Source: Sedimentitalea sp042687825 (lineage in GTDB: Bacteria; Pseudomonadota; Alphaproteobacteria; Rhodobacterales; Rhodobacteraceae). Taken from it: a stretch of 64,000 nt of DNA. This document shows, in pieces, positions 43,516 through 51,168 of this stretch. The translations under genes were made by a program, and so were the position numbers. Position 1 is the stretch's first letter; each line of letters starts with the position of its first letter. The notes beneath the pieces are model-generated. The model was given only the letters and a program-made list of their open reading frames with translations, did not search any database and was not told the DNA's origin. Location of the stretch: positions 1 through 64,000 of the forward strand of contig NZ_JBHUQE010000009.1 of the NCBI RefSeq assembly GCF_042687825.1, given 5' to 3'.

Positions 43516-43842
43516 TCAGGAGTCGAGCTTGACCTTTTCCGGCTCGGCCGGTTCGGAACCCGGCAGGGGGTTGTGTTCCAGCCATTCATTGGTGCCGGGA
43601 TAGGCGTGCAGGTAGTACGAATTCTCGGTGTCGATCTTGGCCGCAAAGATCCGGTCAGTATCCTCAAGAAAGCTGCGCATGTGTTCCAGCAGGGTCTTGG
43701 GGCTGGAGGTTCCGACATTGACCAGGCAGGCATTGTTCATGATCCGGTGCGCCCGCATCTTGGTCAGGTCCTCGACAAAGGCCGTATAGTGGTCATAGCC
43801 GTCCTCGTGGTTCAAATCAAAAGTCACAAAAAAAATGGCCAT
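43516..43842 (-). CDS. Cas2/VapD-fold small protein (SinR family-like)
   Basis: 108 aa. FFVTFDLNHEDGYDHYTAFVEDLTKMRAHRIMNNACLVNVGTSSPKTLLEHMRSFLEDTDRIFAAKIDTENSY resembles the ferredoxin-like fold shared by Cas2, VapD and SinR-family proteins (N-terminal beta strand ending in a Thr/Asp, central helix, strand-turn). No cas1 or CRISPR array is nearby, so it is not an adaptation module. GAGAGGGAAACC precedes the ATG at 43842; the open frame continues upstream but without coding character. Function unknown. Confidence 0.55.
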   Translation of the reverse strand: MAIFFVTFDLNHEDGYDHYTAFVEDLTKMRAHRIMNNACLVNVGTSSPKTLLEHMRSFLEDTDRIFAAKIDTENSYYLHAYPGTNEWLEHNPLPGSEPAEPEKVKLDS

Positions 43843-44061
43843 CCGGTTTCCCTCTCGAACTGTCGGCAACAAAAAACGATCCCGCAGACTATGCACAAAT
43901 CGCGGCCATCGGCAATGAGTGGGCGTTTTGCCGGCCTTCAGGACAATGCGCGGGCGACAATCGGCCCGCCGCCGCATCATCGTCGCCGGCACCGCGTCAA
44001 TCGCCCGCCGCAAAACGGGGGCGGGCGATGACGGTGGTCATGGCCTGCAAAGGGCAGGGGG

Positions 44062-45651
44062 TCAGCTGACGTCCTTATAGCTGATCTCGCGGGTGTCGCT
44101 GCCGGGCGCGGTCTTTTCGCGCCGCACGATCAGGCGGTTCAGCGCGTTGATATAGGCCCGGGCGCTGGCGACCACTGTGTCGGTATCGGCGGACTGGCCG
44201 GTGACGATGCGCCCGTCTTCCTCCATCCGCACCGAAACCGTCGCCTGGGCATCGGTGCCCTCGGTGACGGCATGCACCTGATAGAGCTGCAGCACCGCAT
44301 GATGCGGAAACAGCGCCTTGACCGCGTTGAACGTGGCATCGACCGGACCATCGCCGGTCTGGGTCGTCGCCTGTTCGACGCCGTCGATCTGCATGACCAG
44401 ATCGGCGGTCTGCGGTCCCTCGGTGCCACAGACGACGCGCAGCGACTTGAACTTGAGCCGGTCGTTTTCGGGGTCTTCGCCGACCCGCATCAGCGCGATC
44501 AGGTCGTCGTCATAGACCTCTTTCTTGCGGTCGGCGAGTTCCTTGAACCGCACGAACACGTCCTTGAGCTGGTTGTCGCCCAGTTCGAACCCGAGATCGG
44601 ACAGCTTGGCGCGCAGCGCGGCGCGGCCGGAATGTTTGCCCATCACCAGGTTGGTGTCGGACAGGCCGACATCCGAGGGGCGCATGATCTCGAAATTCTC
44701 GGGATTCTTCAGCATGCCATCCTGATGGATGCCGCTTTCATGGGCAAAGGCGTTCTTGCCCACGATCGCCTTGTTGAACTGCACCGGAAAGCCGCTCACC
44801 GTGGCGACGCGGCGGCTGATATTCATGATCTTGGTGCTGTCGATACCGGTGCGCCAGGGCATGATGTCGTGGCGCACTTTCAGGGCCATCACCACCTCTT
44901 CCAGCGCGGTGTTGCCGGCGCGTTCGCCCAGGCCGTTGATGGTGCATTCAATCTGACGCGCACCGCCCGCCACCGCCGCCAGGCTGTTGGCCGTGGCCAT
45001 GCCCAGGTCGTTGTGGCAATGGGTGGCGAAAACCACCTCGTCCGCACCCGGTACGGTTTCGATCAGACGCCTGATCAGGTCGGCGGATTCCGCCGGGGCG
45101 GTGTAGCCCACCGTGTCGGGAATGTTGATCGTCGTGGCACCGGCCTTGATCGCAATCTCGATGACCCGGCACAGATAGTCCCATTCGGTGCGGGTGGCAT
45201 CCATCGGCGACCACTGGATATTGTCGCACAGGTTGCGCGCATGGGTCACGGTGTCGTGGATGCGCTCGGCCATCTCGTCCATGGTCAGGTCGGGAATGGC
45301 GCGGTGCAGCGGCGACGTGCCGATAAAGGTGTGGATGCGCGGTTTGCGGGCCTGTTTCACCGCCTCCCAGCAGCGTTCGATATCGCCGATATTGGCCCGC
45401 GCAAGGCCGCAGATCACGGCGTTCTGCGCATTGGCCGCGATTTCGGATACCGCCCTGAAATCGCCCTCCGAGGCGATGGGAAAGCCGGCTTCGATGATGT
45501 CCACGCCCATCTCGTCCAGCAATCCGGCGATCTCCAGCTTTTCCTCATGGGTCATGGTGGCGCCGGGGCTCTGTTCGCCGTCGCGCAGCGTGGTGTCGAA
45601 GATCAATACGCGATCTTTGTCGGGAATCTGTGTCATGTCGGGTTCTTTCAT
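44062..45651 (-). CDS. leuA: 2-Isopropylmalate synthase
   Basis: 529 aa enzyme committing 2-ketoisovalerate and acetyl-CoA to leucine. Catalytic TIM barrel: RVLIFDTTLRDGEQSPGATM, ATHCHNDLGMATANSLAAV, INGLGERAGN and HESGIHQDGML. C-terminal LeuA dimer domain, the leucine feedback site, from about residue 390. Two starts are possible: ATG 45651 with AGGACAGAT upstream, used here, and ATG 45636 giving MTQIPDKDRV. A leucine-rich leader peptide and alternative hairpins lie upstream (45670-45798), suggesting attenuation by leucyl-tRNA. Confidence 0.95.
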   Translation of the reverse strand: MKEPDMTQIPDKDRVLIFDTTLRDGEQSPGATMTHEEKLEIAGLLDEMGVDIIEAGFPIASEGDFRAVSEIAANAQNAVICGLARANIGDIERCWEAVKQARKPRIHTFIGTSPLHRAIPDLTMDEMAERIHDTVTHARNLCDNIQWSPMDATRTEWDYLCRVIEIAIKAGATTINIPDTVGYTAPAESADLIRRLIETVPGADEVVFATHCHNDLGMATANSLAAVAGGARQIECTINGLGERAGNTALEEVVMALKVRHDIMPWRTGIDSTKIMNISRRVATVSGFPVQFNKAIVGKNAFAHESGIHQDGMLKNPENFEIMRPSDVGLSDTNLVMGKHSGRAALRAKLSDLGFELGDNQLKDVFVRFKELADRKKEVYDDDLIALMRVGEDPENDRLKFKSLRVVCGTEGPQTADLVMQIDGVEQATTQTGDGPVDATFNAVKALFPHHAVLQLYQVHAVTEGTDAQATVSVRMEEDGRIVTGQSADTDTVVASARAYINALNRLIVRREKTAPGSDTREISYKDVS

Positions 45652-45669
45652 ATCTGTCCTATTGCCGAT

Positions 45670-45721
45670 GGCGCGCGGGCTGCATCCTCTGAGCGGGCGC
45701 GCCGCATGGCACGCTCAGAGG
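45670..45721 (-). promoter_or_regulatory. Mutually exclusive hairpins of the leuA leader
   Basis: Minus strand, in order: arm A CCTCTGAGCG (45721-45712, overlapping the last codons and stop of the leader peptide), arm B GGCGCGC (45703-45697), arm A' CGCTCAGAGG (45695-45686), arm B' GCGCGCC (45676-45670). A:A' is a perfect 10-bp stem and B:B' a 7-bp stem; they interleave, so both cannot form as nested hairpins. There is no U-run before leuA, so control could be Rho-dependent or translational. Confidence 0.55.
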
Positions 45722-45798
45722 CGCAATAGGATCAGTAGGCCGCACACGGACGCCCCGCCGGTGGCGGGGATCATCGGGATATGAACGGGCTTGGTCAT
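45715..45798 (-). CDS. Putative leuA leader peptide (leucine attenuator)
   Basis: 27 codons from ATG 45798 to TGA 45715. The last nine residues read CGLLILLRL: five Leu codons within eight positions (CTA CTG ATC CTA TTG CGC CTC), using rare-looking CTA and TTG in a GC-rich genome, as expected of an attenuation leader. No Shine-Dalgarno precedes the ATG; the -10-like TATAAC ends 8 bases upstream, so the mRNA may start at or near the ATG (leaderless). It ends within the first arm of a hairpin pair and about 60 bases before leuA. Confidence 0.65.
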   Translation of the reverse strand: MTKPVHIPMIPATGGASVCGLLILLRL

Positions 45799-45806
45799 GG
45801 CGAAAG

Positions 45807-45834
45807 GTTATATCGGGACATACCGAAATGGAAA
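45807..45834 (-). promoter_or_regulatory. Putative promoter of the leuA leader transcript
   Basis: Minus strand TTTCCA (45834-45829), 16-base spacer, TATAAC (45812-45807). The -10 is 8 bases from the leader-peptide ATG, which would make a leaderless transcript. Confidence 0.45.
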
Positions 45835-45918
45835 GACCGAATTTCCGCAGGTCCTGCGCGCACGCCCAGGTCTGACGGCGGGCTTGATCCCGGACCCGGG
45901 TCCGCTAGGTGGCTGCCG

Positions 45919-46584
45919 ATGAGACAGGCATTGATCATCGGCCGCACCGGCGGTATCGGCGGCGCCGTGGCTGACCGGCTGACGCAGGATGGCTGGCATG
46001 TGACGGGCCTGTCGCGGCGGCAGGATGGGCTGGACCTGACCAATCCGGACAGTGTGGATCTGGCGCTGCGGGCGTTGGACACCCGGTTCGACCTGATCCT
46101 GGTCGCCACCGGCGCGCTGGCAATTGCCGGTGCCGAACCCGAGAAAAGTCTGGCGGCACTGACCGCCCCGGCGATGCTGGATCAGTTTGCGCTGAATGCG
46201 GTGGGACCGGCGCTGATTCTGCGTCATGCCGGACGGTTGCTGATACGCGATCGCCGCAGCGTCTTTGCGGCGCTGTCGGCGCGCGTGGGGTCGATCGGCG
46301 ACAACCGTCTGGGCGGCTGGATCAGCTATCGCGCGGCCAAGGCGGCCCTGAATCAGGTGATCCGCACGGCGGCGATCGAACTGGCGCGCAGCCACGCACA
46401 GGCGGTCTGTGTGGCGCTGCATCCGGGCACGGTCGCAACGCCTATGACCCGCGACTATCTGGGGCGCCATGCTGCGGTTCCGGCGCCCGAGGCGGCCAGG
46501 AACCTGCTGCGGGTGATTGACAGGCTGGACCGGCGGCATTCGGGCGGCTTTTTCGACTGGGCCGGCAAACCGGTACCGTGGTGA
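45919..46584 (+). CDS. SDR family oxidoreductase (C-factor-like)
   Basis: 221 aa short-chain dehydrogenase/reductase. N-terminal ALIIGRTGGIGGAVADRLTQDGWHVTGLSRR is the cofactor-binding GxxGxG region, and SYRAAKAALNQVIRTAAIEL is the YxxxK active site (Tyr at about 137). LHPGTVATPMTRDY resembles C-factor/CsgA-type SDRs. Substrate unknown. The ATG at 45919 is chosen over an upstream frame whose extra 46 residues are not protein-like and overlap the leuA leader region. Confidence 0.85.
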   Translation: MRQALIIGRTGGIGGAVADRLTQDGWHVTGLSRRQDGLDLTNPDSVDLALRALDTRFDLILVATGALAIAGAEPEKSLAALTAPAMLDQFALNAVGPALILRHAGRLLIRDRRSVFAALSARVGSIGDNRLGGWISYRAAKAALNQVIRTAAIELARSHAQAVCVALHPGTVATPMTRDYLGRHAAVPAPEAARNLLRVIDRLDRRHSGGFFDWAGKPVPW

Positions 46585-46624
46585 TCGGCCCGACGCCGGA
46601 TTCTACGGGCGCGTCCGAGGCTTT

Positions 46625-48097
46625 TCAGCCGCCGTCAGCCGTATCCGAGGTGTTCAGCGCGCCGTTGTCCCAGGTGCCGGTTTCCTGCTGGCCGGTGGCA
46701 TAGCGCATGGTGCCGGGGCCCTGGCGTTTGCCATTGCGAAAACGGCCCTCATAGACATCGCCATTGGCATAGGTGGCGACCCCCTCGCCGCTGATCTCGC
46801 CGTTTTCCCACTGGCCCGAGAATTTGAACCCGTTGGCCATCACGATTTCGCCCTGACCGTGGCGCTGATTGGCCTGAAAGTCGCCGGTATAGACCGAGCC
46901 GTCGGCATAGGTCGCCTTGCCCTGACCCTGGCGCTGGCCGTTTTCCCACGCGCCCTCATAGCGATAGCCGTCGCTATAGGTCATGACTCCCTGGCCGTGG
47001 TTGAGCGCGTTCTTGAACGTCCCCTTGTAGACGACCCCGTTGGGGTAATGCGCGGTGCCCTCGCCTTCGATCACCCCGGCCACCCACTCGCCTTCATAGG
47101 TCGATCCGTCGGGATAGGTGATCTTGCCCATGCCATCGGCCAGATCGGCCTTCAGGCTGCCGACATAGACCGATCCGTCGGGATAGGTGACCTGACCCTC
47201 ACCCTGGATCTGGCCGGCCTGCCACTCGCCGGCATAGACATAGCCATCCGCGCCGGTAAAAGTGCCGGTGCCGTTGCGCAGATCCTCGGAAAAGCTGCCC
47301 TCATAGACATCGCCGTCGGCATAATCCACCCGGCCCTTGCCCTGGCGCCGGCCGCCGACGAACTGGCCGGTATAGACGTCGCCATTGGGCTGGATCAGCG
47401 TGCCGGTGCCGTCGAACTGATCGTTCTTCCAGTCGCCTTCATAGACCAGCCCGTCCGGCAGGGTCAGCTTGCCCTGACCACTGCGCTTGCCGGCCTTGAG
47501 GCTGCCCTCGTAGATGGCGCCGTCGGCATAGCGGATGACGCCTTGGCCGTCTTTTGCACCATCCGCCCAGTCACCGCGATATTCATAGCCGTCCGGCGTC
47601 TGCAACTGGCCCTTGCCGTGATGCCGGGCCTGGTGAAATCCGCCCTCGTACCGGGTGCCGTCGGCATGCACCGCAATGCCCTGACCGTCGATTGCGCCGT
47701 CTTTCCATTCACCTTCATAGGTGCCGCCATCGGCAAAGGTGATCTTGCCGACGCCATGCGGCTTGCCGCGGGCGAAATCGCCCTCGTAGATCGAGCCGTT
47801 GGGGAACCGGGCAATGCCCTTGCCGCGAATCTCGCCATCGACCCAATCGCCGGAATATTCATAGCCGTTGGGCAGGGTGTAGGTGCCGGTGCCGTGCTGC
47901 AGTCCGCCCCGGAACGTGCCCTGATAGACTCCGCCGACATCGTCCTGGATGGTCTGGACGGCGTCCTGCTGTGCCCGCGCCGGGGCCGGGACGACAAGGC
48001 TGATCGCTGCCGCCAGAACGGCGGCCGAGGCGGGCGCCAGCGCCGCAGACAGGCGATATCGGCAGGTGGCGGGTCGGTTGGTCGTGAAATCGGTCAT
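46625..48097 (-). CDS. Exported MORN-repeat protein
   Basis: 490 aa: signal peptide or membrane anchor (LSAALAPASAAVLAAAISLVVPAPARA), then about 18-19 tandem MORN repeats of 23 residues with the pattern YxGxWxxGxxxGxGxxxxxDGxx, filling the protein to its end. Bacterial MORN proteins often act as scaffolds or lipid-binding surfaces; the role of this one is unknown. Start MTDFTTNRPAT (48097); upstream frame is rejected because it overlaps the nadE promoter and reads as low-complexity. Divergent from nadE. Confidence 0.85.
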   Translation of the reverse strand: MTDFTTNRPATCRYRLSAALAPASAAVLAAAISLVVPAPARAQQDAVQTIQDDVGGVYQGTFRGGLQHGTGTYTLPNGYEYSGDWVDGEIRGKGIARFPNGSIYEGDFARGKPHGVGKITFADGGTYEGEWKDGAIDGQGIAVHADGTRYEGGFHQARHHGKGQLQTPDGYEYRGDWADGAKDGQGVIRYADGAIYEGSLKAGKRSGQGKLTLPDGLVYEGDWKNDQFDGTGTLIQPNGDVYTGQFVGGRRQGKGRVDYADGDVYEGSFSEDLRNGTGTFTGADGYVYAGEWQAGQIQGEGQVTYPDGSVYVGSLKADLADGMGKITYPDGSTYEGEWVAGVIEGEGTAHYPNGVVYKGTFKNALNHGQGVMTYSDGYRYEGAWENGQRQGQGKATYADGSVYTGDFQANQRHGQGEIVMANGFKFSGQWENGEISGEGVATYANGDVYEGRFRNGKRQGPGTMRYATGQQETGTWDNGALNTSDTADGG

Positions 48098-48255
48098 GGT
48101 CGCTTTTGGTGCCCCGCAATTGTCCGCTGTGTGCCTGATTTGGCGAAAAACTAGGCCAGCGCGTGCTGCGGCACAACGTCTTTTGACCGTGTTCCCTTTT
48201 CCTTGCGCCGCGATCTGATAAATGGCGGGGGAACAGGTATTGGCACGAGGGCAGG

Positions 48256-49914
48256 ATGGCGGACCGATTTCGCGTGACACTGGCACAGTTGAACCCGGTG
48301 GTCGGGGATCTTGCGGGCAATGCCGCACAGGCCCGCGACGCATGGCGGCAGGGGCGCGCGGCGGGGGCCGATCTGGTGGCGCTGCCCGAGATGTTCATCA
48401 CCGGCTACAATGCCCAGGACCTGGTGATGAAACCGGCCTTTCACGTTGCCGCAATTCAGGAACTGCACGCATTGGCGGCCGATTGTGCCGACGGTCCGGC
48501 GCTGGCCATCGGCGGGCCCTGGGTCGAGGGCACACAGCTTTACAACGCCTATCTGGTGATGCAGGGCGGCCAGATCACCAGCACCGTGTTAAAACGCCAT
48601 CTGCCCAACGAAACCGTGTTTGACGAAAAGCGCATCTTTGACGCGGGTCCGCTGGGCGGCCCCTATGCGGTCGGTGATGTGCGCATCGGCAGCCCGATCT
48701 GCGAGGATGCCTGGCACGAGGACGTGGCCGAGACCCTGGCCGAAACCGGAGCCGATTTCCTGCTGGTGCCCAACGGTTCGCCCTATTACCGCGACAAGTT
48801 CGAGACCCGGCTCAATCACATGGTCGCCCGCGTCGTCGATACCGGGTTGCCGCTGATCTATCTGAACATGGTCGGCGGTCAGGACGACCAGGTGTTCGAT
48901 GGCGGCACCTTTGCGCTGAACCCCGGCGGTGAACTGGCGTTGCAGATGCCGTTTTTCGAGGACGCGATCACCCATCTGGATCTGCGGCGCAATGATGCGG
49001 GCTGGTGCATCGTGCCGGGGCCGGAATGCAGCCACCCGGATGCCTATGAACAGGATTACCGGGCGATGGTGGTGGCGCTGCGCGACTATATGGGCAAATC
49101 CGGGTTCAAAAAGGTTCTGCTGGGCCTGTCCGGCGGTGTCGACAGCGCGCTGGTCGCGGCCATCGCCGTGGATGCGCTGGGGGCCGGGAACGTGCGCTGC
49201 GTGATGCTGCCGTCGGAATATACCAGCGCCGAAAGCCTGGCCGATGCCGAGGCGGTCGCGACCGCGCTGGGCTGCCGCTATGACTATCTGCCGATCGGGC
49301 CGGGGCGCGCTGCGATCACCGAGACGCTGGCGCCGCTGTTTCAGGGCATGCCGGCCGATCTGACCGAAGAGAACCTGCAGTCGCGCCTGCGCGGGCTGCT
49401 GCTGATGGCCCTGTCCAACAAGTTCGGCGAGATGCTCTTGACCACCGGCAACAAGTCCGAGGTCGCCGTCGGCTATGCCACGATTTATGGCGACATGGCG
49501 GGGGGCTATAACCCGATCAAGGATCTGTACAAGACCCGGGTCTTTGAAACCTGCCGTTGGCGCAACGCCAACCATCGCGACTGGATGAGGGGACCGGCGG
49601 GGCAGGTGATCCGCCCGAACGTGATCGACAAACCCCCGACAGCGGAATTGCGCGAGGACCAAAAGGACAGCGACAGCCTGCCCGACTATCCGGACCTGGA
49701 CGCGATGCTGGAAATTCTGGTGGACCGCAACGGCTCGATCGCCGATTGCGTCGCCGCCGGGTTTGATCGGGCCACGGCGAAAAAGGTCGAACACCTGATC
49801 TATATCAGCGAATACAAGCGCTTTCAGTCCGCCCCCGGCGTGCGCCTGACCAAAGGCGCGTTCTGGCTGGACCGGCGCTATCCCATCGTCAACCGCTGGC
49901 GCGATCCCGGCTGA
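48256..49914 (+). CDS. nadE: Glutamine-dependent NAD+ synthetase
   Basis: 552 aa, two domains. N-terminal nitrilase-like glutaminase with Glu (LPEMFITGY), Lys (KRHLPNE) and Cys149 in SPICEDAWHED. C-terminal synthetase with the PP-loop LLGLSGGVDSALVAAI, then LLTTGNKSEVAVGYATIYGDMAGGYNPIKDLYKT. Makes NAD from nicotinic acid adenine dinucleotide using ammonia from glutamine. GAGGGCAGG before the ATG. The open frame is complete. Confidence 0.96.
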   Translation: MADRFRVTLAQLNPVVGDLAGNAAQARDAWRQGRAAGADLVALPEMFITGYNAQDLVMKPAFHVAAIQELHALAADCADGPALAIGGPWVEGTQLYNAYLVMQGGQITSTVLKRHLPNETVFDEKRIFDAGPLGGPYAVGDVRIGSPICEDAWHEDVAETLAETGADFLLVPNGSPYYRDKFETRLNHMVARVVDTGLPLIYLNMVGGQDDQVFDGGTFALNPGGELALQMPFFEDAITHLDLRRNDAGWCIVPGPECSHPDAYEQDYRAMVVALRDYMGKSGFKKVLLGLSGGVDSALVAAIAVDALGAGNVRCVMLPSEYTSAESLADAEAVATALGCRYDYLPIGPGRAAITETLAPLFQGMPADLTEENLQSRLRGLLLMALSNKFGEMLLTTGNKSEVAVGYATIYGDMAGGYNPIKDLYKTRVFETCRWRNANHRDWMRGPAGQVIRPNVIDKPPTAELREDQKDSDSLPDYPDLDAMLEILVDRNGSIADCVAAGFDRATAKKVEHLIYISEYKRFQSAPGVRLTKGAFWLDRRYPIVNRWRDPG

Positions 49915-50069
49915 TACCCCGGTTCCGGTTCGGCTTGGGCGCTGCGCGTTCGCGTCTCGGTTCGTCCACTGGACGGCCCGTCGGGTTGCGCCCGGTTCGG
50001 AGGGGCGCCGCCCGTTCGCGTCTCAAGCGCTCTCCCAGAGCGTTTGCCGGGCGCTGCCCGGGCCGACGC

Positions 50070-50477
50070 TCACTCCCACCAGCGGTCGACGGCGGCGATC
50101 TGCGCATCGCTCCAGCCAAAGTGATGGGCGAATTCGTGGATGGTGACATGGGTGATCAGATCGTCCAGGTCGACATCGCCGCGCGCCCGCCATTCCGCCA
50201 GGATCGGTTCGCGGAACAGCCAGACGGTGTCGGGCACCAGCGGCTGATCCCAGACCGATTTCTCGGTCATCGGAACACCTTCGTACAGCCCGGTCAGGTC
50301 CAGCGGACGGGCCAGCCCCAGATTGCGCAGCATCTCGTGATCGGGCCAGTCGGCCACGCGCAGCGTCACCGCCCGTGCCGGGCCGCGAAACCCCTCGGGC
50401 AGACCGGCGACGGTGGCCCGCGCCACCGTCAGGAAATGATCGAGCGAAATATCCTGCGCCATGTCCTGCATATGCAT
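50070..50477 (-). CDS. Zincin-like metallopeptidase family protein (DUF1025/MMP type)
   Basis: About 135 aa. HVTIHEFAHHFGWSDAQIAAVD carries the HExxH zinc motif followed by a Gly-Trp-Ser-Asp, typical of the small minimal zincin family found near the C-terminus of otherwise short proteins. LYEGVPMTEKSVWDQPLVPDTVWLFREPILAEW is also family-like. Start uncertain: ATGs at 50477, 50471 and 50462 are all possible, none with a strong ribosome binding site; a TTG at 50513 is unlikely. Proteolytic activity is not proven for the family. Confidence 0.75.
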   Translation of the reverse strand: MHMQDMAQDISLDHFLTVARATVAGLPEGFRGPARAVTLRVADWPDHEMLRNLGLARPLDLTGLYEGVPMTEKSVWDQPLVPDTVWLFREPILAEWRARGDVDLDDLITHVTIHEFAHHFGWSDAQIAAVDRWWE

Positions 50478-50606
50478 CGGATCGGGCACCGGAAAAAGGG
50501 GCCGCGCGGGCAAATTTTCGCCAGCGCGGCCCGGTGGCCGTCAGTGTCGTGGCGATGGCGCGAAATGACCGGTCCGGGCCGATGCCCGCTGTGCTAGGCT
50601 GTGGCC

Positions 50607-51047
50607 ATGGCAAAGAACAAGACACAGAACAAAACGCGGGCCACCGAGGCGGATGTCGGGGCTTTTCTGGCGGCCATCGAACCGGCGCAAAAGGCGCAGG
50701 ACGCGCGGCAACTGGACCAGTTGTTTCGCCAGGTGACCGGGTTCCGTCCGGCCATGTGGGGGCCGTCGATCATCGGTTATGGCCGCTATCACTATGTCTA
50801 TGACAGCGGTCGTCAGGGGGATTTCCTGGCCACCGGTTTTGCCCCGCGCAAGGCGGCCTTTTCCATCTATATCATGCCGGGCTACGCCGATTTCGGCGCG
50901 ATCCTGCAGCGTCTGGGCAAGCACCGCATCGGCAAGTCCTGTCTTTATGTGAACAAGCTGGCGGATATCGACCTGCCGGTTCTGGCCGAATTGATCCGGG
51001 CCGGCCTGGACGATCTGAACCGCCGCTGGCCGGTCCAGCCGGCCTGA
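50607..51047 (+). CDS. DUF1801 domain protein
   Basis: 146 aa protein with the YdhG/DUF1801 pattern: DVGAFLAAIEPAQKAQDARQLDQLFRQVTGFRPAMWGPSIIGYGRYHYVYDSGRQGDFLATGFAPRKAAFSIYI followed by LGKHRIGKSCLYVNKLADIDLPVL. Function unknown; distant relatives include frataxin-like folds. The ATG at 50607 is taken; a GTG six bases upstream adds two residues. Divergent from the metallopeptidase-like gene. Confidence 0.82.
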   Translation: MAKNKTQNKTRATEADVGAFLAAIEPAQKAQDARQLDQLFRQVTGFRPAMWGPSIIGYGRYHYVYDSGRQGDFLATGFAPRKAAFSIYIMPGYADFGAILQRLGKHRIGKSCLYVNKLADIDLPVLAELIRAGLDDLNRRWPVQPA

Positions 51048-51068
51048 ACGACCCCGGACGGTTCCGAC

Positions 51069-51107
51069 TGGCCCCCGCTTGGCCCCCGTTTGGCCCCCGT
51101 TTGGCCC
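51069..51107 (+). repeat. Short tandem repeat of about 10-11 bases, four copies
   Basis: Four near-identical copies of TGGCCCCCGTT run head to tail just before gltX (last copy degenerate). No palindrome inside a unit. Confidence 0.6.
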
Positions 51108-51168
51108 TGTGCCATCGCTGGACAATGGCGCGGCCCTGTGACAACAGATCGCGCAACAGGAGACGCCC

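Noticed and set aside
43516..43842. CRISPR adaptation module
   Set aside because: Cas2-like fold only; no cas1, repeats or spacers in the window.
49946..50024. Repeated GTTCGCGTCTC motif after nadE
   Set aside because: Only two imperfect copies in high-GC sequence; no evidence of function.
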